Positions 26,138 through 35,050 are shown, counted from the first letter of the stretch. The stretch: 64,000 bases of DNA from Streptomyces sp. NBC_00258 (GCF_036182465.1 NZ_CP108081.1:3782001-3846000); one strand, 5' to 3'. Translations and numbers: made by a program. The notes: generated from the sequence alone by a model not told the origin.

Positions 26138-27595
26138 ATGTCCAGCACGCGAAAGGGAGCAAGGGCGGTCCGCCCCGGCGCCGCCCTCGCGGTCCTCGCC
26201 GCCGCCCAGTTCGCTGTCGCGCTCAGTACCTCCGTCGTCAACGTCGCCCTGCCCGCGGTCCGTGACGGCGTCGGACTGTCGGACACCGGCATGTCCTGGG
26301 TCGTGAACTCCTACGGGCTCGCCTTCGGAGCGCTGCTCCTGCTGGGCGGACGGGCCGCCGACCTCGTGGGCCGGCGCCGCGTCCTCCTGGGAGGCCTCGC
26401 GCTGTTCACCGCGGCCTCGGTCGCCGCGGGCCTCGCCACCGGCCCGTGGACGCTGATCACCGCCCGCACCGCACAGGGCGTGGGAGCCGCCGCCGTGGCA
26501 GCCGCCGCGCTCTCCCTGGTCATGCGGCTCTTCCCGCCCGGGCCCGGACGCGCCAGGGCGATCGGGGTCTGGGGCGCGGTGTCCGGCGCCGGCGGAGCCG
26601 CCGGAGTCCTGCTCGGCGGGGTGCTCACCGAGGGCCTGGGCTGGCCGTGGGTCTTCCACGTGTCCGGACTCGGCGCGGCCGTCGTGCTCGTCGGCACCCT
26701 GGCGCTGGTTCCCGCCTCGGCGCCCGACGACGGCGCTCCCCGGCGGCTCGACCTCGTCGGCGCCCTCACGGTCACGGCCGGACTGGTCGCGCTGGTGTAC
26801 GGGCTCACATCGGCCGGACGCTCCGGCTGGACCGACCCCTGGGTGCTCGGCTCCCTGAGCGCGGCGGCCGTGCTGCTCGCGCTGTTCCTCCTGGTCGAGC
26901 GGCGCCATCCGGCTCCGCTGCTGCCGCCGCGTCTGTGGACGGAGGGGCTGGTCGCGCCCGCCAACCTCGTCATGACGCTGCTCGGCGCCGTCTGGGTGGG
27001 CCTGTTCTTCTTCCTGCCGCTCTATCAGCAACAGGTCCTCGGCGCCGGGCCGTTGGAGACGGGGCTCTCCCAACTCCCTCTGGCTGCCGCGAACATGCTC
27101 GGATCCTGGTTCGCCCCGCGGCTCGCCCGCCGGCTCGGCCCGCACGTCACGCTCGCCGCGGGCCTGCTCACCCAGACCGCCGGACTGCTGTGGCTGTCCC
27201 GGATCACGGCCGACGGCAGCTACCCGACCGACCTGCTCGGCCCGGTCCTCGTGATCGGTCTCGGCCTCGGCACCGCGTTCGTCCAGCTCACCGGGGCCGC
27301 CGTGACCGGCGTACGGCCGGCCGACTCGGGTCTGGCCAGCGGCCTGGTCAACACCACCCGGCAGATCGGCGGAGCCGTGGGCCTGGCCGTCCTCGGGACA
27401 CTCGCCGCCTCCCGTACGGCCGCCGCCGCACACCACCACTCCCCCGCGGTGGCCCTCACCGAGGGCTACCGGCTCGCCTTCCTCATCTCGGCGGCCGTAC
27501 TCGCCGTCGGCGCCGCACTGACTCCTCTCCTGTCCCGCCGCCTCGCGGCACCACCCCACACCGAGGAGGCCCCGGCCCCCGCTCCCACGCACTGA
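26138..27595 (+). CDS. MFS drug exporter, DHA2 (14-helix) type
   Basis: 485 residues, the usual length of EmrB/QacA transporters. It has AAQFAVALSTSVVNVALPAV in helix 1 (motif D1 region), LLLGGRAADLVGRRRVLLGG as motif A after helix 2, and a motif C-like GAVSGAGGAAGVLLGGVLTE in helix 5. It should expel a hydrophobic compound using the proton gradient. ATG is preceded by GAGAGAGGG. It is the first gene of the TetR-controlled operon and 51 bp before the SRPBCC gene. Confidence 0.9.
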   Translation: MSSTRKGARAVRPGAALAVLAAAQFAVALSTSVVNVALPAVRDGVGLSDTGMSWVVNSYGLAFGALLLLGGRAADLVGRRRVLLGGLALFTAASVAAGLATGPWTLITARTAQGVGAAAVAAAALSLVMRLFPPGPGRARAIGVWGAVSGAGGAAGVLLGGVLTEGLGWPWVFHVSGLGAAVVLVGTLALVPASAPDDGAPRRLDLVGALTVTAGLVALVYGLTSAGRSGWTDPWVLGSLSAAAVLLALFLLVERRHPAPLLPPRLWTEGLVAPANLVMTLLGAVWVGLFFFLPLYQQQVLGAGPLETGLSQLPLAAANMLGSWFAPRLARRLGPHVTLAAGLLTQTAGLLWLSRITADGSYPTDLLGPVLVIGLGLGTAFVQLTGAAVTGVRPADSGLASGLVNTTRQIGGAVGLAVLGTLAASRTAAAAHHHSPAVALTEGYRLAFLISAAVLAVGAALTPLLSRRLAAPPHTEEAPAPAPTH

Positions 27596-27646
27596 ACGCC
27601 CGTCCGACACCCACAGAATCCGACACCCGCAGAAGGAGATCCCGCC

Positions 27647-28120
27647 ATGACCGCCGAGAACACCGGGAACACACCCGGCCACTCCGTCGACGAGGACGCC
27701 CCCGTCGTCGTACGCCTCTCGACCACCGTCGACGCACCGCTCGCGACCGTATGGGACCTGCACACGGACATCGGCTCCTGGGCCGACTGGAACACGGACA
27801 TCGAGAGCGTCGACTTCGGCGGCCCGCTCGCCCCGGGCGCCTCCTTCCGGTGGCTCACCCACGGCCTCGACATCACGTCCACGATCCGCGAGGTCGTGCC
27901 GGGCGAGCGGATCGTCTGGGGCGGCCCGGCTCACGGCATCGAGGGCGTCCACGTCTGGACCTTCGAGGAGACGGGCGAGGGGACCGTGACGGTCCGCACC
28001 GAGGAGTCCTGGGCCGGAGCCCCGATCGAGGAACGCCCCGAGGAGATGCGCGAGGCGCTGCGGCAGTCCCTGGAGAGCTGGCTGAGCCGCCTGCGGTCCG
28101 AGGCAGAGCGCCGCCGCTGA
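27647..28120 (+). CDS. SRPBCC (START/Bet v 1-like) family protein
   Basis: 157 residues. Strand pattern VVVRLSTTVDAPLATVWDL and IGSWADWNTDIESVDFGG is the polyketide-cyclase/dehydrase (SRPBCC) signature, and the C-terminal long helix EEMREALRQSLESWLSRL closes the hydrophobic pocket. These proteins bind or cyclise hydrophobic ligands. AGAAGGAGA ribosome site. In this operon it could bind the substrate or product of the carotenoid-oxygenase-like enzyme that follows. Confidence 0.82.
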   Translation: MTAENTGNTPGHSVDEDAPVVVRLSTTVDAPLATVWDLHTDIGSWADWNTDIESVDFGGPLAPGASFRWLTHGLDITSTIREVVPGERIVWGGPAHGIEGVHVWTFEETGEGTVTVRTEESWAGAPIEERPEEMREALRQSLESWLSRLRSEAERRR

Positions 28121-28243
28121 CGCCGTACGGCACGCGAGGTGCCCGCGTACGCCGGTTCCGCCCGCCCCCTCTCCCCAACTCCACGAGAAGCCACTCGACA
28201 AGCCCCCGTCCACGAGCGAGACCCCACCAGAAAGGTCACCGTC

Positions 28244-29605
28244 ATGAGCGTCGACACGCCCTACCTGACCGGGCACTACACCCCCGTCACCGACGAGATC
28301 ACCGCCACCGCGCTCACCGTCGAGGGGACACTGCCGCCCGAGCTGTGCGGCCGGCTGATCCGCAACAGCCACAACCCGAAGCCCGGTATCACCCCCACCC
28401 ACTGGTTCAAGGGCAGCGGCATGGTGCACGGCGTACGGCTGCGTGAGGGGCGCGCGGAGTGGTACCGCAACCGCTGGGTGCACACTCCGGCGCTCGAAGG
28501 CGCCCCCTACATGACGGAGCGGGGCCCCGACCTGACCGCCAGCACCGCGGGCACCCACGTCATCGAGCACGCCGGTCGCCTCCTCGCGCTGTGCGAGGCG
28601 AACCTCCCCTTCGAACTGACCGCCGACCTGGAGACCGTCGGCGCGTACGACTTCGGCGGCAGGCTGACCTCGGCGATGACCGCGCACCCCAAGGAGGACC
28701 CGGCCACCGGCGAACTGCACTTCTTCGCCTCGTCCCCGTTCCCGCCCTGTCTGATCCACCACGTGGCCTCGCCCGACGGCCAGGTCCTCGACAGCCAGGA
28801 GGTCCCGGACGCGAGCGCCGCGCTCAAGCACGACTTCGCCGTCACCGAGCACCACGTCGTGTTCCTGGAGGGCTCGGTCACCTTCGACCCGGCCGAGCAC
28901 TCCGGCATCCCGTACGGCTGGAGCGACGCCCAGCGGTGCCGTATCGGGATCATGCCGCGCGGCGCGGGAGGCGCGGCCCGCATCCGCTGGTTCGAGATCG
29001 GCCAGGGGTACGGGATGCACTTCGCCAACGCCTACGAGGACGCGTACGGCCGGATCGTCGTCGAGGGCCCGGCGGTGGGCCGTACCGGCTGGCGGCGCTC
29101 CTGGAACTGGTGGGTCGGCGCCCCGGACCGCGGCGCCGAGCCCAACTCCGGCTCCAGGACGAAACGCTGGACCGTCGATCTCGCGGCGGGCCGCGTGAAC
29201 GAGGAGCAGATCGACGACCTCACAGTCGAGTTCCCCACCATCAACGACACCTTCACCGGCCGCGAGCACCGCTATCAGTACGCGCTCTCGTTCCCGGACG
29301 ACCTGGGTATCGGCAACCACGCACTGGTCAAGTACGACCGCCGGGACGGCACCCGCCAGTTGCGGCCGTTCGGCAACGGCCAACTGCCCAGCGAGGCCGT
29401 GTTCGTACCGGCGGCCGATGCCACCGACTCCTCCGACGAGGACGCCGGGCATCTGCTCACCGTCGTCAGCGACCTGAACGCCGACGCCTCCACGCTGCTC
29501 GTCCTGGACGCCTCGGACCTGTCCCTGCCACCGGTCGCGACGGTTCATCTGCCGCGCCGCGTACCGGCGATGATCCACGGCTCGTGGATCCCGGACGCCA
29601 CCTGA
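28244..29605 (+). CDS. Carotenoid-cleavage-oxygenase family protein
   Basis: 453 residues, a seven-bladed propeller family. The four Fe(II)-binding histidines are visible as His148 (MTAHPKEDPATGE), His196 (KHDFAVTEHHVVF), His259 (YGMHFANAYE) and His445 (IHGSWIPDA). Members cleave a carbon-carbon double bond with O2 in carotenoids, apocarotenoids or stilbenes. No signal peptide. Third gene of the operon, 123 bp after SRPBCC. No carotenoid synthesis gene lies here, so the substrate could be imported or be a lignin-derived stilbene. Confidence 0.88.
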   Translation: MSVDTPYLTGHYTPVTDEITATALTVEGTLPPELCGRLIRNSHNPKPGITPTHWFKGSGMVHGVRLREGRAEWYRNRWVHTPALEGAPYMTERGPDLTASTAGTHVIEHAGRLLALCEANLPFELTADLETVGAYDFGGRLTSAMTAHPKEDPATGELHFFASSPFPPCLIHHVASPDGQVLDSQEVPDASAALKHDFAVTEHHVVFLEGSVTFDPAEHSGIPYGWSDAQRCRIGIMPRGAGGAARIRWFEIGQGYGMHFANAYEDAYGRIVVEGPAVGRTGWRRSWNWWVGAPDRGAEPNSGSRTKRWTVDLAAGRVNEEQIDDLTVEFPTINDTFTGREHRYQYALSFPDDLGIGNHALVKYDRRDGTRQLRPFGNGQLPSEAVFVPAADATDSSDEDAGHLLTVVSDLNADASTLLVLDASDLSLPPVATVHLPRRVPAMIHGSWIPDAT

Positions 29606-29622
29606 CGGGCGGTCCCGGGAAA

Positions 29623-29670
29623 CGGCGTTGGGCCGCACTCCCCCCGGGGGGGGAGTGCGGCCCAACGCCG
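29623..29670. terminator. Long hairpin terminator between convergent genes
   Basis: A perfect 23-bp inverted repeat (29623-29645, 29648-29670) with a two-base loop, arms beginning CGGCGTTGGGCCGCACTCCC. It separates the plus-strand oxygenase from the minus-strand DUF3710 gene and can serve both. Confidence 0.87.
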
Positions 29671-29701
29671 TACTTCCTTGGCCGTACTTATGTTTATGGG
29701 G

Positions 29702-30463
29702 CTACCGGACCTCGGTGATCTCCGGTCCGCGCTGCAACTGCCCCATGCCGCCGGAGAAGCGGGAACCTGCCTGCTCCTCCTGCTGGACGCCCTCGGCGAC
29801 CATCTGCGCGTCGTCCGGCAGCTTCAGGACGATCGGGTCGCGCGGGGCCATCGGGCCCTCACCGCGGACCACCACGGTGTCCCGGAAGATCGACTCCAGT
29901 ACGCCGCCGCTCTGCGGCTGCACGGCGCCCTGGCCGGAGATCACTCCGCGCAGGAACCAACGGGGGCCGTCCACGCCGATGAACCGGACGACCTGGAAGC
30001 CGCCCGTCCCGTCCGGCAGCTGCACCGGTACCTGGGCGCGCAGCTCCCAGCCCAGCGGGCCCTCGACCTCGTCGATGACACCGCCCTGCTGGGTGATGCC
30101 GGTGGCGATCTCCTCGCGCACCTCGCCCCAGATGCCCTCGCGCTTGGGGGCGGCGAAGGCCTGCAGCTGGACGGCGCTGTCCTTGAGCACCACGGTCGCC
30201 GCGACGATGGCATCGCCCGCGACCTCCACCCGGAGCTCCATGCCGTCGACCCCGGGCACGAAGAGACCGCCCAGGTCGACCCGGCCCTCGGCCGGATCCC
30301 GGACCTCTGTGCTGTCCCAGGGGCCATCGGGGCGCGGCTCGGGCTCGAGCCTCACGCGCTCGCGCTCCGCGTCGTCCGCCTCAGTGTCGACACTGTCGAC
30401 GACCTGCTCGGCCTCGCCCGCCGCGTCCTCGGCGGCACTGCCCTTCTTGCGACGTCCGAACAC
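29702..30463 (-). CDS. DUF3710 protein
   Basis: 253 residues, cytosolic. An acidic N-terminal 50 residues precede a compact domain containing VDGMELRVEV, FAAPKREGIWGEVREEI and GFQVVRFIGVDGPRWFLRG. DUF3710 is widespread in actinobacteria, nearly always beside dut; no reaction is established to my knowledge. GTG start with GGAAGGA seven bases before, one base after the dut stop. Co-transcribed with dut and the PaaI-type thioesterase. Confidence 0.85.
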   Translation of the reverse strand: MFGRRKKGSAAEDAAGEAEQVVDSVDTEADDAERERVRLEPEPRPDGPWDSTEVRDPAEGRVDLGGLFVPGVDGMELRVEVAGDAIVAATVVLKDSAVQLQAFAAPKREGIWGEVREEIATGITQQGGVIDEVEGPLGWELRAQVPVQLPDGTGGFQVVRFIGVDGPRWFLRGVISGQGAVQPQSGGVLESIFRDTVVVRGEGPMAPRDPIVLKLPDDAQMVAEGVQQEEQAGSRFSGGMGQLQRGPEITEVR

Positions 30464-30464
30464 G

Positions 30465-30986
30465 TCACTGTCCTTCCCGGTCGGATACGACCGAAGCGTA
30501 TCGATTCCCACCCGTTGTGCCGCCCACGGCGGCATGCCCGCCGGTGGACCCGAAGCCCCCTGCGGCCCGCGCCGAGTCGGGAAGCTCCGCCACCTCCTGG
30601 AAGCGCACCTTCTCGACCTGCTGGACGACCAGTTGGGCAATCCGGTCGAAGCGCTCGAACCGCACGGACTCGCGCGGGTCGAGATTCACCACGATCACCT
30701 TGATCTCCCCACGGTACCCGGCATCAACCGTCCCCGGGGCATTCACCAGAGCGACACCGCAGCGGGCGGCGAGCCCGGAACGCGGGTGCACGAAGGCCGC
30801 GTACCCCTCTGGGAGCGCGATGCACACTCCCGTGGGCAGCACGGCCCTCTCACCGGGTTCCAGCACGCGGCTCTCCGTCGTCCGGAGGTCCGCGCCGGCG
30901 TCGCCGGGGTGCGCGTATTCCGGAAGCGGTACGTCCGGATCGACGCGCTTGATCAGCACGCCCACGGGAGTCGGGGCCGGGGTCAC
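30465..30986 (-). CDS. dut: dUTP pyrophosphatase
   Basis: 173 residues, trimeric dUTPase type. Five motifs appear in order: DAGADLRTTE, VHPRSGLAAR, VNAPGTVDAGYRGEI (catalytic Asp and Tyr), ERFDRIAQLVV and the Gly-rich tail AGGFGSTGGH. It hydrolyses dUTP to dUMP and PPi, supplying dTMP precursor and keeping uracil out of DNA. GTG start overlaps the thioesterase stop (GTGA). Confidence 0.96.
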   Translation of the reverse strand: MTPAPTPVGVLIKRVDPDVPLPEYAHPGDAGADLRTTESRVLEPGERAVLPTGVCIALPEGYAAFVHPRSGLAARCGVALVNAPGTVDAGYRGEIKVIVVNLDPRESVRFERFDRIAQLVVQQVEKVRFQEVAELPDSARAAGGFGSTGGHAAVGGTTGGNRYASVVSDREGQ

Positions 30987-31567
30987 GGGTTCACCTCGAA
31001 GGCACGGGCACGGCGGACCTGGTCGGGGTCGTCCATGGCCGCACGGATCTCCTCCGGGCGGCCGTTGTCGATGAAGTGCTCCACCTTCACCTCAAGGAAC
31101 AGGGCGTCCGCACGCACGGCGACGGGCCCGTCCCGGCCGCCGATCCGTCCGGTGGCGGACGAGTAGATCTTGCGCCCCGCCACCGCCGTCACCTCGGCCT
31201 CCAGGTACAGCACGGTGCCCACGGGCACGGGCCGTACGAAGTCGGTCTCCAGCCGTCCGGTCACGGCGATGGTGCGCAGCAGCCAGTTCAGCGAGCCGAG
31301 GCTCTCGTCGAGGGCGCTCGCGAGGACTCCGCCGTGCGCCAGACCGGGAGCGCCCTGGTGGGCGGCCTTCACGGTGAACTCGGCGGTGATCCTCACCCCC
31401 TCGCCCGCGCGGGCCTCCAGGTGCAGTCCGTGCGGCTGCTCTCCGCCGCAGCCGAAACACTGGCCGTAGTGCGCGCCGAGCAGCTCGCCGGGCGCGGGCG
31501 CGTCGGGATGCCTCACCGGCGCCACGGCGTCGGCCGGGGGCCGCAGAGCTGAAGATGTACCACTCAC
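30983..31567 (-). CDS. PaaI-family hotdog thioesterase
   Basis: 194 residues. An N-terminal Cys pair CFGCGGEQPHGL (a zinc-ribbon-like leader common in this subfamily) precedes the hotdog fold with AHGGVLASALDESLGSL, which carries the catalytic acidic residue. It should hydrolyse an acyl-CoA. GTG 31567 is chosen; the frame is open further upstream to 31948, but that part overlaps the divergent DUF3093 gene. The leader has only weak GGAGG, 17 bp upstream. Confidence 0.82.
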   Translation of the reverse strand: MSGTSSALRPPADAVAPVRHPDAPAPGELLGAHYGQCFGCGGEQPHGLHLEARAGEGVRITAEFTVKAAHQGAPGLAHGGVLASALDESLGSLNWLLRTIAVTGRLETDFVRPVPVGTVLYLEAEVTAVAGRKIYSSATGRIGGRDGPVAVRADALFLEVKVEHFIDNGRPEEIRAAMDDPDQVRRARAFEVNP

Positions 31568-31625
31568 AGGCGCAGACCTTACCTCCGCGTCAGGGCCGCG
31601 CACGCACCGTGGCAGGCTAGGCCTT

Positions 31626-32090
31626 ATGCAGCTTTCCGCCTCGCCGTACGAAGAACGTCTGACCGCGCCCCGTTCCTGGTGGTTCATCAGCCTGCTGGTG
31701 GGTCTCTCGATGGCCCTGATCCTGCTGCCGTTCGGCACGCTTCCCCTGCTGGGGGGCCTTGTCGGCGGCACGGCGGTCGCGGCGGTGGCGGCCAGCTCGT
31801 ACGGCTCCGTGCGGATCCGTGTGGTGGCCGGCTCCCTGATCGCGGGCGACGCGAAGATCCCGGTCTCGGCCCTCGGCGAGGCCCATGTCCTCGACCCGGA
31901 GGAGACGCGCGCCTGGCGCACGTTCAAGGCCGACACACGCGCCTTCATGCTCCTGCGCTCCTACATCCCCACGGCACTCCGCGTGGAGGTCACCGACCCG
32001 GCGGACCCGACCCCGTACCTGTACCTGTCGACCCGCGAGCCGGAGCGCCTGGCCGCGGCACTGGAAGCGGCCCGGACGACGACGGCGTAG
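31626..32090 (+). CDS. DUF3093 membrane protein
   Basis: 154 residues with two helices in the first 65 (WWFISLLVGLSMALILLPFG and LGGLVGGTAVAAVAAS), then a soluble part with ETRAWRTFKADTRAFMLL and YLYLSTREPERLAAAL. DUF3093 is an actinobacterial family of unknown role, normally next to dut. It is transcribed away from the thioesterase gene; the two starts are 58 bp apart. The ribosome site is weak. Confidence 0.85.
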   Translation: MQLSASPYEERLTAPRSWWFISLLVGLSMALILLPFGTLPLLGGLVGGTAVAAVAASSYGSVRIRVVAGSLIAGDAKIPVSALGEAHVLDPEETRAWRTFKADTRAFMLLRSYIPTALRVEVTDPADPTPYLYLSTREPERLAAALEAARTTTA

Positions 32091-32092
32091 TT

Positions 32093-32112
32093 CGGGCCCG
32101 GATCCGGGCCCG
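32093..32112. repeat. 20-bp perfect palindrome after DUF3093
   Basis: CGGGCCCGGATCCGGGCCCG lies just past the DUF3093 stop and reads identically on both strands. It can fold as a hairpin and may end transcription, although no T-run follows it. Confidence 0.4.
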
Positions 32113-32214
32113 GTCCCGGCTCCCGGCTCCCGGGCGCCGACCGTGCTCGCACTCTTGTCCCGTACGGAAACTTTCCCTTCCGCGGGTCAGGACTTTGCCT
32201 GCCAGGGCCAGGGG

Positions 32215-33111
32215 TCAGCGCCCCAGCTCCTTGGGGATCTCCCCGACGCGCAGCGGATCGACGGGCTTCTCCAGGGGCGGTAGCGCCGGCAGCGCGTCCC
32301 ACGACACCTGCGCCTTGCGGAGGTCCTTGCGGATGCGCTCCGCGAGCTTTCTCGTGTCACGGCGGTTCATGACCGCCCCGACGGCGGCGCCGACCATGAA
32401 CGGCATCAGGTTCGGCAGATTTCTGACCATGCGCTTCATGATCTGCTGGCGCAGCTCGCGCTTCAGCTGGCCTCCGAGGGCCGCGTTGACAGTCGACGGT
32501 TTGGTCACGTCGATTCCGCGCTCCTCCGACCACGAACTCAGATACGTGGTGGTGCGCTCTCTCAGACTGCCCGGCGGCCGCAGGCCGTAGACCTCGTACA
32601 ACTCCGCGATCAGCTTCATCTCGATCGCGGCGACGCCGGTGATCTCGGCGGCCAGTTCCGTGGGCATGGCCGGCGGTACGGGCATCATCGCGGCCGCGCC
32701 GATTCCCGCGCCCACCGTGGAGGTCGCGTTGCACGCGCCCGCCACGAGTTTGTCCGCGAGCTGTTCGGGGCCGAGGCCCGGGAACTGCCTGCGGAGGGTC
32801 GCGAGGTCGCGTACGGGGATTCGCGGGGCGTTCTCGATGATGCGGTCGGTGAGGTACGCCAGGCCCGCCCTGGCGCGGCTGCCGCCCTTACGGACGCCTT
32901 CCCTGACCCCGTGGCCGACGGCGGCTGCCCTGCGTTTGGCGACAGGCGCCTTGGAAACCGGCACCTCCAGGGCACCGGAGGCGCCTGTCGCGTCCACTGC
33001 TTCGAGCGAGGCCGGGTGGCCCCGCTCGTCGTCATGCATGCCGTCCGAGGACGGACCGGCCGCTCCCTGGTCACGAAAGCGGCGCTTCCAGGGCGGGGTC
33101 GAGCCTGTCAC
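32215..33111 (-). CDS. EcsC-like hypothetical protein
   Basis: 298 residues. The centre has small-residue-rich helices (GAGIGAAAMMPVPPAMPTEL) followed by ITGVAAIEMKLIAELYEVYG, the helix-YG pattern seen in EcsC-family proteins. A second amphipathic pair lies at NLMPFMVGAAVGAVMNRRDT. The N-terminal 50 residues look disordered. Probably a peripheral membrane protein of unknown function. GTG start at 33111; an ATG at 33039 is an alternative. The gene starts 14 bp after the DUF4193 stop on the same strand. Confidence 0.65.
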   Translation of the reverse strand: MTGSTPPWKRRFRDQGAAGPSSDGMHDDERGHPASLEAVDATGASGALEVPVSKAPVAKRRAAAVGHGVREGVRKGGSRARAGLAYLTDRIIENAPRIPVRDLATLRRQFPGLGPEQLADKLVAGACNATSTVGAGIGAAAMMPVPPAMPTELAAEITGVAAIEMKLIAELYEVYGLRPPGSLRERTTTYLSSWSEERGIDVTKPSTVNAALGGQLKRELRQQIMKRMVRNLPNLMPFMVGAAVGAVMNRRDTRKLAERIRKDLRKAQVSWDALPALPPLEKPVDPLRVGEIPKELGR

Positions 33112-33124
33112 GGCCGACCCTGCC

Positions 33125-33421
33125 TCAGTCGCAGTCGCGGCAGATCGGCTGGCCGTTCTTCTCGCGGGCCAGCTGGCTGCGGTGGTGGACCAGGAAGCAG
33201 CTCATGCAGGTGAACTCGTCCTGCTGCTTCGGCAGGACCCGGACGGCCAACTCCTCGTTCGAGAGGTCCGCGCCGGGCAGTTCCAGGCCTTCTGCGGCCT
33301 CGAACTCGTCCACGTCGACCGCCGAAGTCGACTTGTCGTTCCGGCGAGCCTTCAGTTCTTCAAGGCTGTCCGAATCGACGTCGTCGTCGGTCTTGCGTGG
33401 GGTGTCGTAATCCGTTGCCAT
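33125..33421 (-). CDS. DUF4193 zinc-ribbon-like protein
   Basis: 98 residues; acidic N-terminal half and a C-terminal four-cysteine module, CMSCFLVHHRSQL and CRDCD, that should bind zinc. DUF4193 is conserved across actinobacteria and small; it may be an RNA-polymerase or transcription-associated factor, but this is not proven. ATG with GGGGAGA before it. Confidence 0.88.
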   Translation of the reverse strand: MATDYDTPRKTDDDVDSDSLEELKARRNDKSTSAVDVDEFEAAEGLELPGADLSNEELAVRVLPKQQDEFTCMSCFLVHHRSQLAREKNGQPICRDCD

Positions 33422-33814
33422 GTCGCTCTCCCCCTCTGGGTGTCTGCGGTGTCTCCAGCGCACGTAACGCGTGAGAGGCCGGACTTGTGCCCGACCCGAG
33501 GCGGAGATTTTGCCTCACATCAAGGTCTGTTACTCAATCGACACCCAATCGGACCCCTCAAGAGTGATCGGCTTGGATGGCGAACGGGACCGTACACGGT
33601 CCGAATGCCGCACTTCAAAGGCGTCTCACCGTGTACTTCCCGTGATCTCGACCCCCGAAAACCCGGATTATCCCGGCTTTCCGACGGCCTTCTTGATCAC
33701 GGAGAGTAGATGGCCAGAAATTCGCCCTTGTGATCGATCACACACGAGTCAGCCCACTGCATGCCCAGAAAATTCCGCGCAAAGCGAACATCCTCGCGTG
33801 TCGGCGACATGGTC
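33422..33814. other. Intergenic region with Crp-like palindrome
   Basis: 393 bp between two minus-strand genes. No convincing ORF on either strand. It holds the leader of DUF4193 and, at 33729-33742, a perfect TGTGATCGATCACA palindrome. No terminator for cutS could be found. Confidence 0.6.
33729..33742. promoter_or_regulatory. Candidate Crp-type binding site
   Basis: TGTGATCGATCACA fits the GTG-N6-CAC half-site spacing known for Streptomyces Crp. It lies 308 bp upstream of the DUF4193 start and 72 bp downstream of the cutS stop, so which gene it would control is unclear. Confidence 0.35.
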
Positions 33815-35050
33815 TCAGACAGGCAGGGTTACTCGCATCACCAGCCCACCCCCCTCACGCGGTTCCGCGGCGATATGACCGCCGTGGGCACGGGCCACCG
33901 ACCTGGCGATCGACAGGCCAAGACCCACGCCCTTGTCACTGCCCGTCCGCTCCGTACGCAGTCGCCGGAAAGGCTCGAAAAGATTGTCGATCTCGTACGC
34001 GGGCACCACGGGCCCCGTATTGGACACCACGAGAACCGCCTGGCCGTGCTGCACCTCTGTGGTCACCTCGACCCAGCCTTCCTCCGCCACGTTGTACCGC
34101 ACGGCGTTCTGGACGAGGTTCAGGGCGATCCGCTCCAGGAGGACGCCGCTGCCCTGGACGACCGCGGCATCGCGCTTCCCGCGGATCGCCACGCCCTTCG
34201 CCTCCGCCTCGCCGCGCGCCTGGTCGATGGCCTGCGAGGCGACCTCGGCGAGGTCGACCGGCTTGCGCTCGACGATCTGGTTGTCGCTGCGGGCGAGCAG
34301 CAGCAGGCCCTCGACGAGCTGCTCGCTGCGCTCGTTCGTGGCGAGCAGCGTCTTGCCGAGCTGCTGCAGTTCCACGGGCGCTCCCGGATCGGAGAGGTGC
34401 ACCTCGAGGAGCGTGCGGTTGATCGCGAGCGGCGTCCGCAGTTCGTGCGAGGCGTTCCCGACGAACCGCTGCTGGGCCGTGAAGGCTCTCTGCAGCCGCT
34501 CCAGCATGTCGTCGAAGGTGTCCGCCAGCTCCTTGAACTCGTCGTCGGGACCGTCCAGCTCGATCCGCCGCGACAGGTCCGAGCCCGCCACCGCGCGCGC
34601 GGTGCGGGTGATCCGGCCGAGCGGCGACAGCACCCGGCCCGCCATCGCGTAGCCGAAGGCGAACGCGATGACTGCGAGGCCCAGCAGGGCGAGGAGCGAG
34701 CGGCTGAGGAGGTTGTCCAGGGCGTGCTGGCGCTGCTCGTTGACGCAGGCGTTCATCGCGTCGTTGAGTTCCGTCGCCGACGGCTGGGACGGGAAGTTGC
34801 AGGTGGGGCTCGTCACGCCGCCGGAGACGATCCTGAAGGGCAGACCGCTGCCCACGTTCAGGGCCTGGGCGGCGAGCAGGTAGATGATCGACAGCAGGAG
34901 GATGCCCGCGATCAGGAACATCCCGCCGTACAGGAGCGTGAGCCGTATCCGGATGGTCGGCCGCAGCCACGGGAACGGGGGCTCCGGCTTCCGCGGGTCC
35001 CAGGTGGGCTTCGGAGGCGCCGTCGGGGGCGCGGGCGTCGTGGCCACCAC
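33815..35050 (-). CDS. cutS: Sensor histidine kinase CutS
   Basis: 411 residues. Two helices (about 36-62 and 116-136) frame a short extracellular loop with exactly two cysteines, Cys84 (SPTCNFPS) and Cys102 (MNACVNEQ), consistent with a thiol/disulfide sensor. A HAMP domain follows, then NASHELRTPLA (phospho-His) and VQNAVRYNVAEEGW plus DKGVGLGLSIAR for ATP binding. The pair with the upstream gene is the CutRS system of Streptomyces, first described in S. lividans in connection with copper and later tied to cell-envelope quality. It begins three bases after the cutR stop. Confidence 0.92.
   Translation of the reverse strand: MVATTPAPPTAPPKPTWDPRKPEPPFPWLRPTIRIRLTLLYGGMFLIAGILLLSIIYLLAAQALNVGSGLPFRIVSGGVTSPTCNFPSQPSATELNDAMNACVNEQRQHALDNLLSRSLLALLGLAVIAFAFGYAMAGRVLSPLGRITRTARAVAGSDLSRRIELDGPDDEFKELADTFDDMLERLQRAFTAQQRFVGNASHELRTPLAINRTLLEVHLSDPGAPVELQQLGKTLLATNERSEQLVEGLLLLARSDNQIVERKPVDLAEVASQAIDQARGEAEAKGVAIRGKRDAAVVQGSGVLLERIALNLVQNAVRYNVAEEGWVEVTTEVQHGQAVLVVSNTGPVVPAYEIDNLFEPFRRLRTERTGSDKGVGLGLSIARSVARAHGGHIAAEPREGGGLVMRVTLPV

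Noticed and set aside
26099..29665. 1188-codon minus-strand open frame under the MFS-SRPBCC-oxygenase operon
   Set aside because: No domain, low-complexity Gly/Arg/Glu sequence; the plus strand carries three recognised proteins with ribosome sites.
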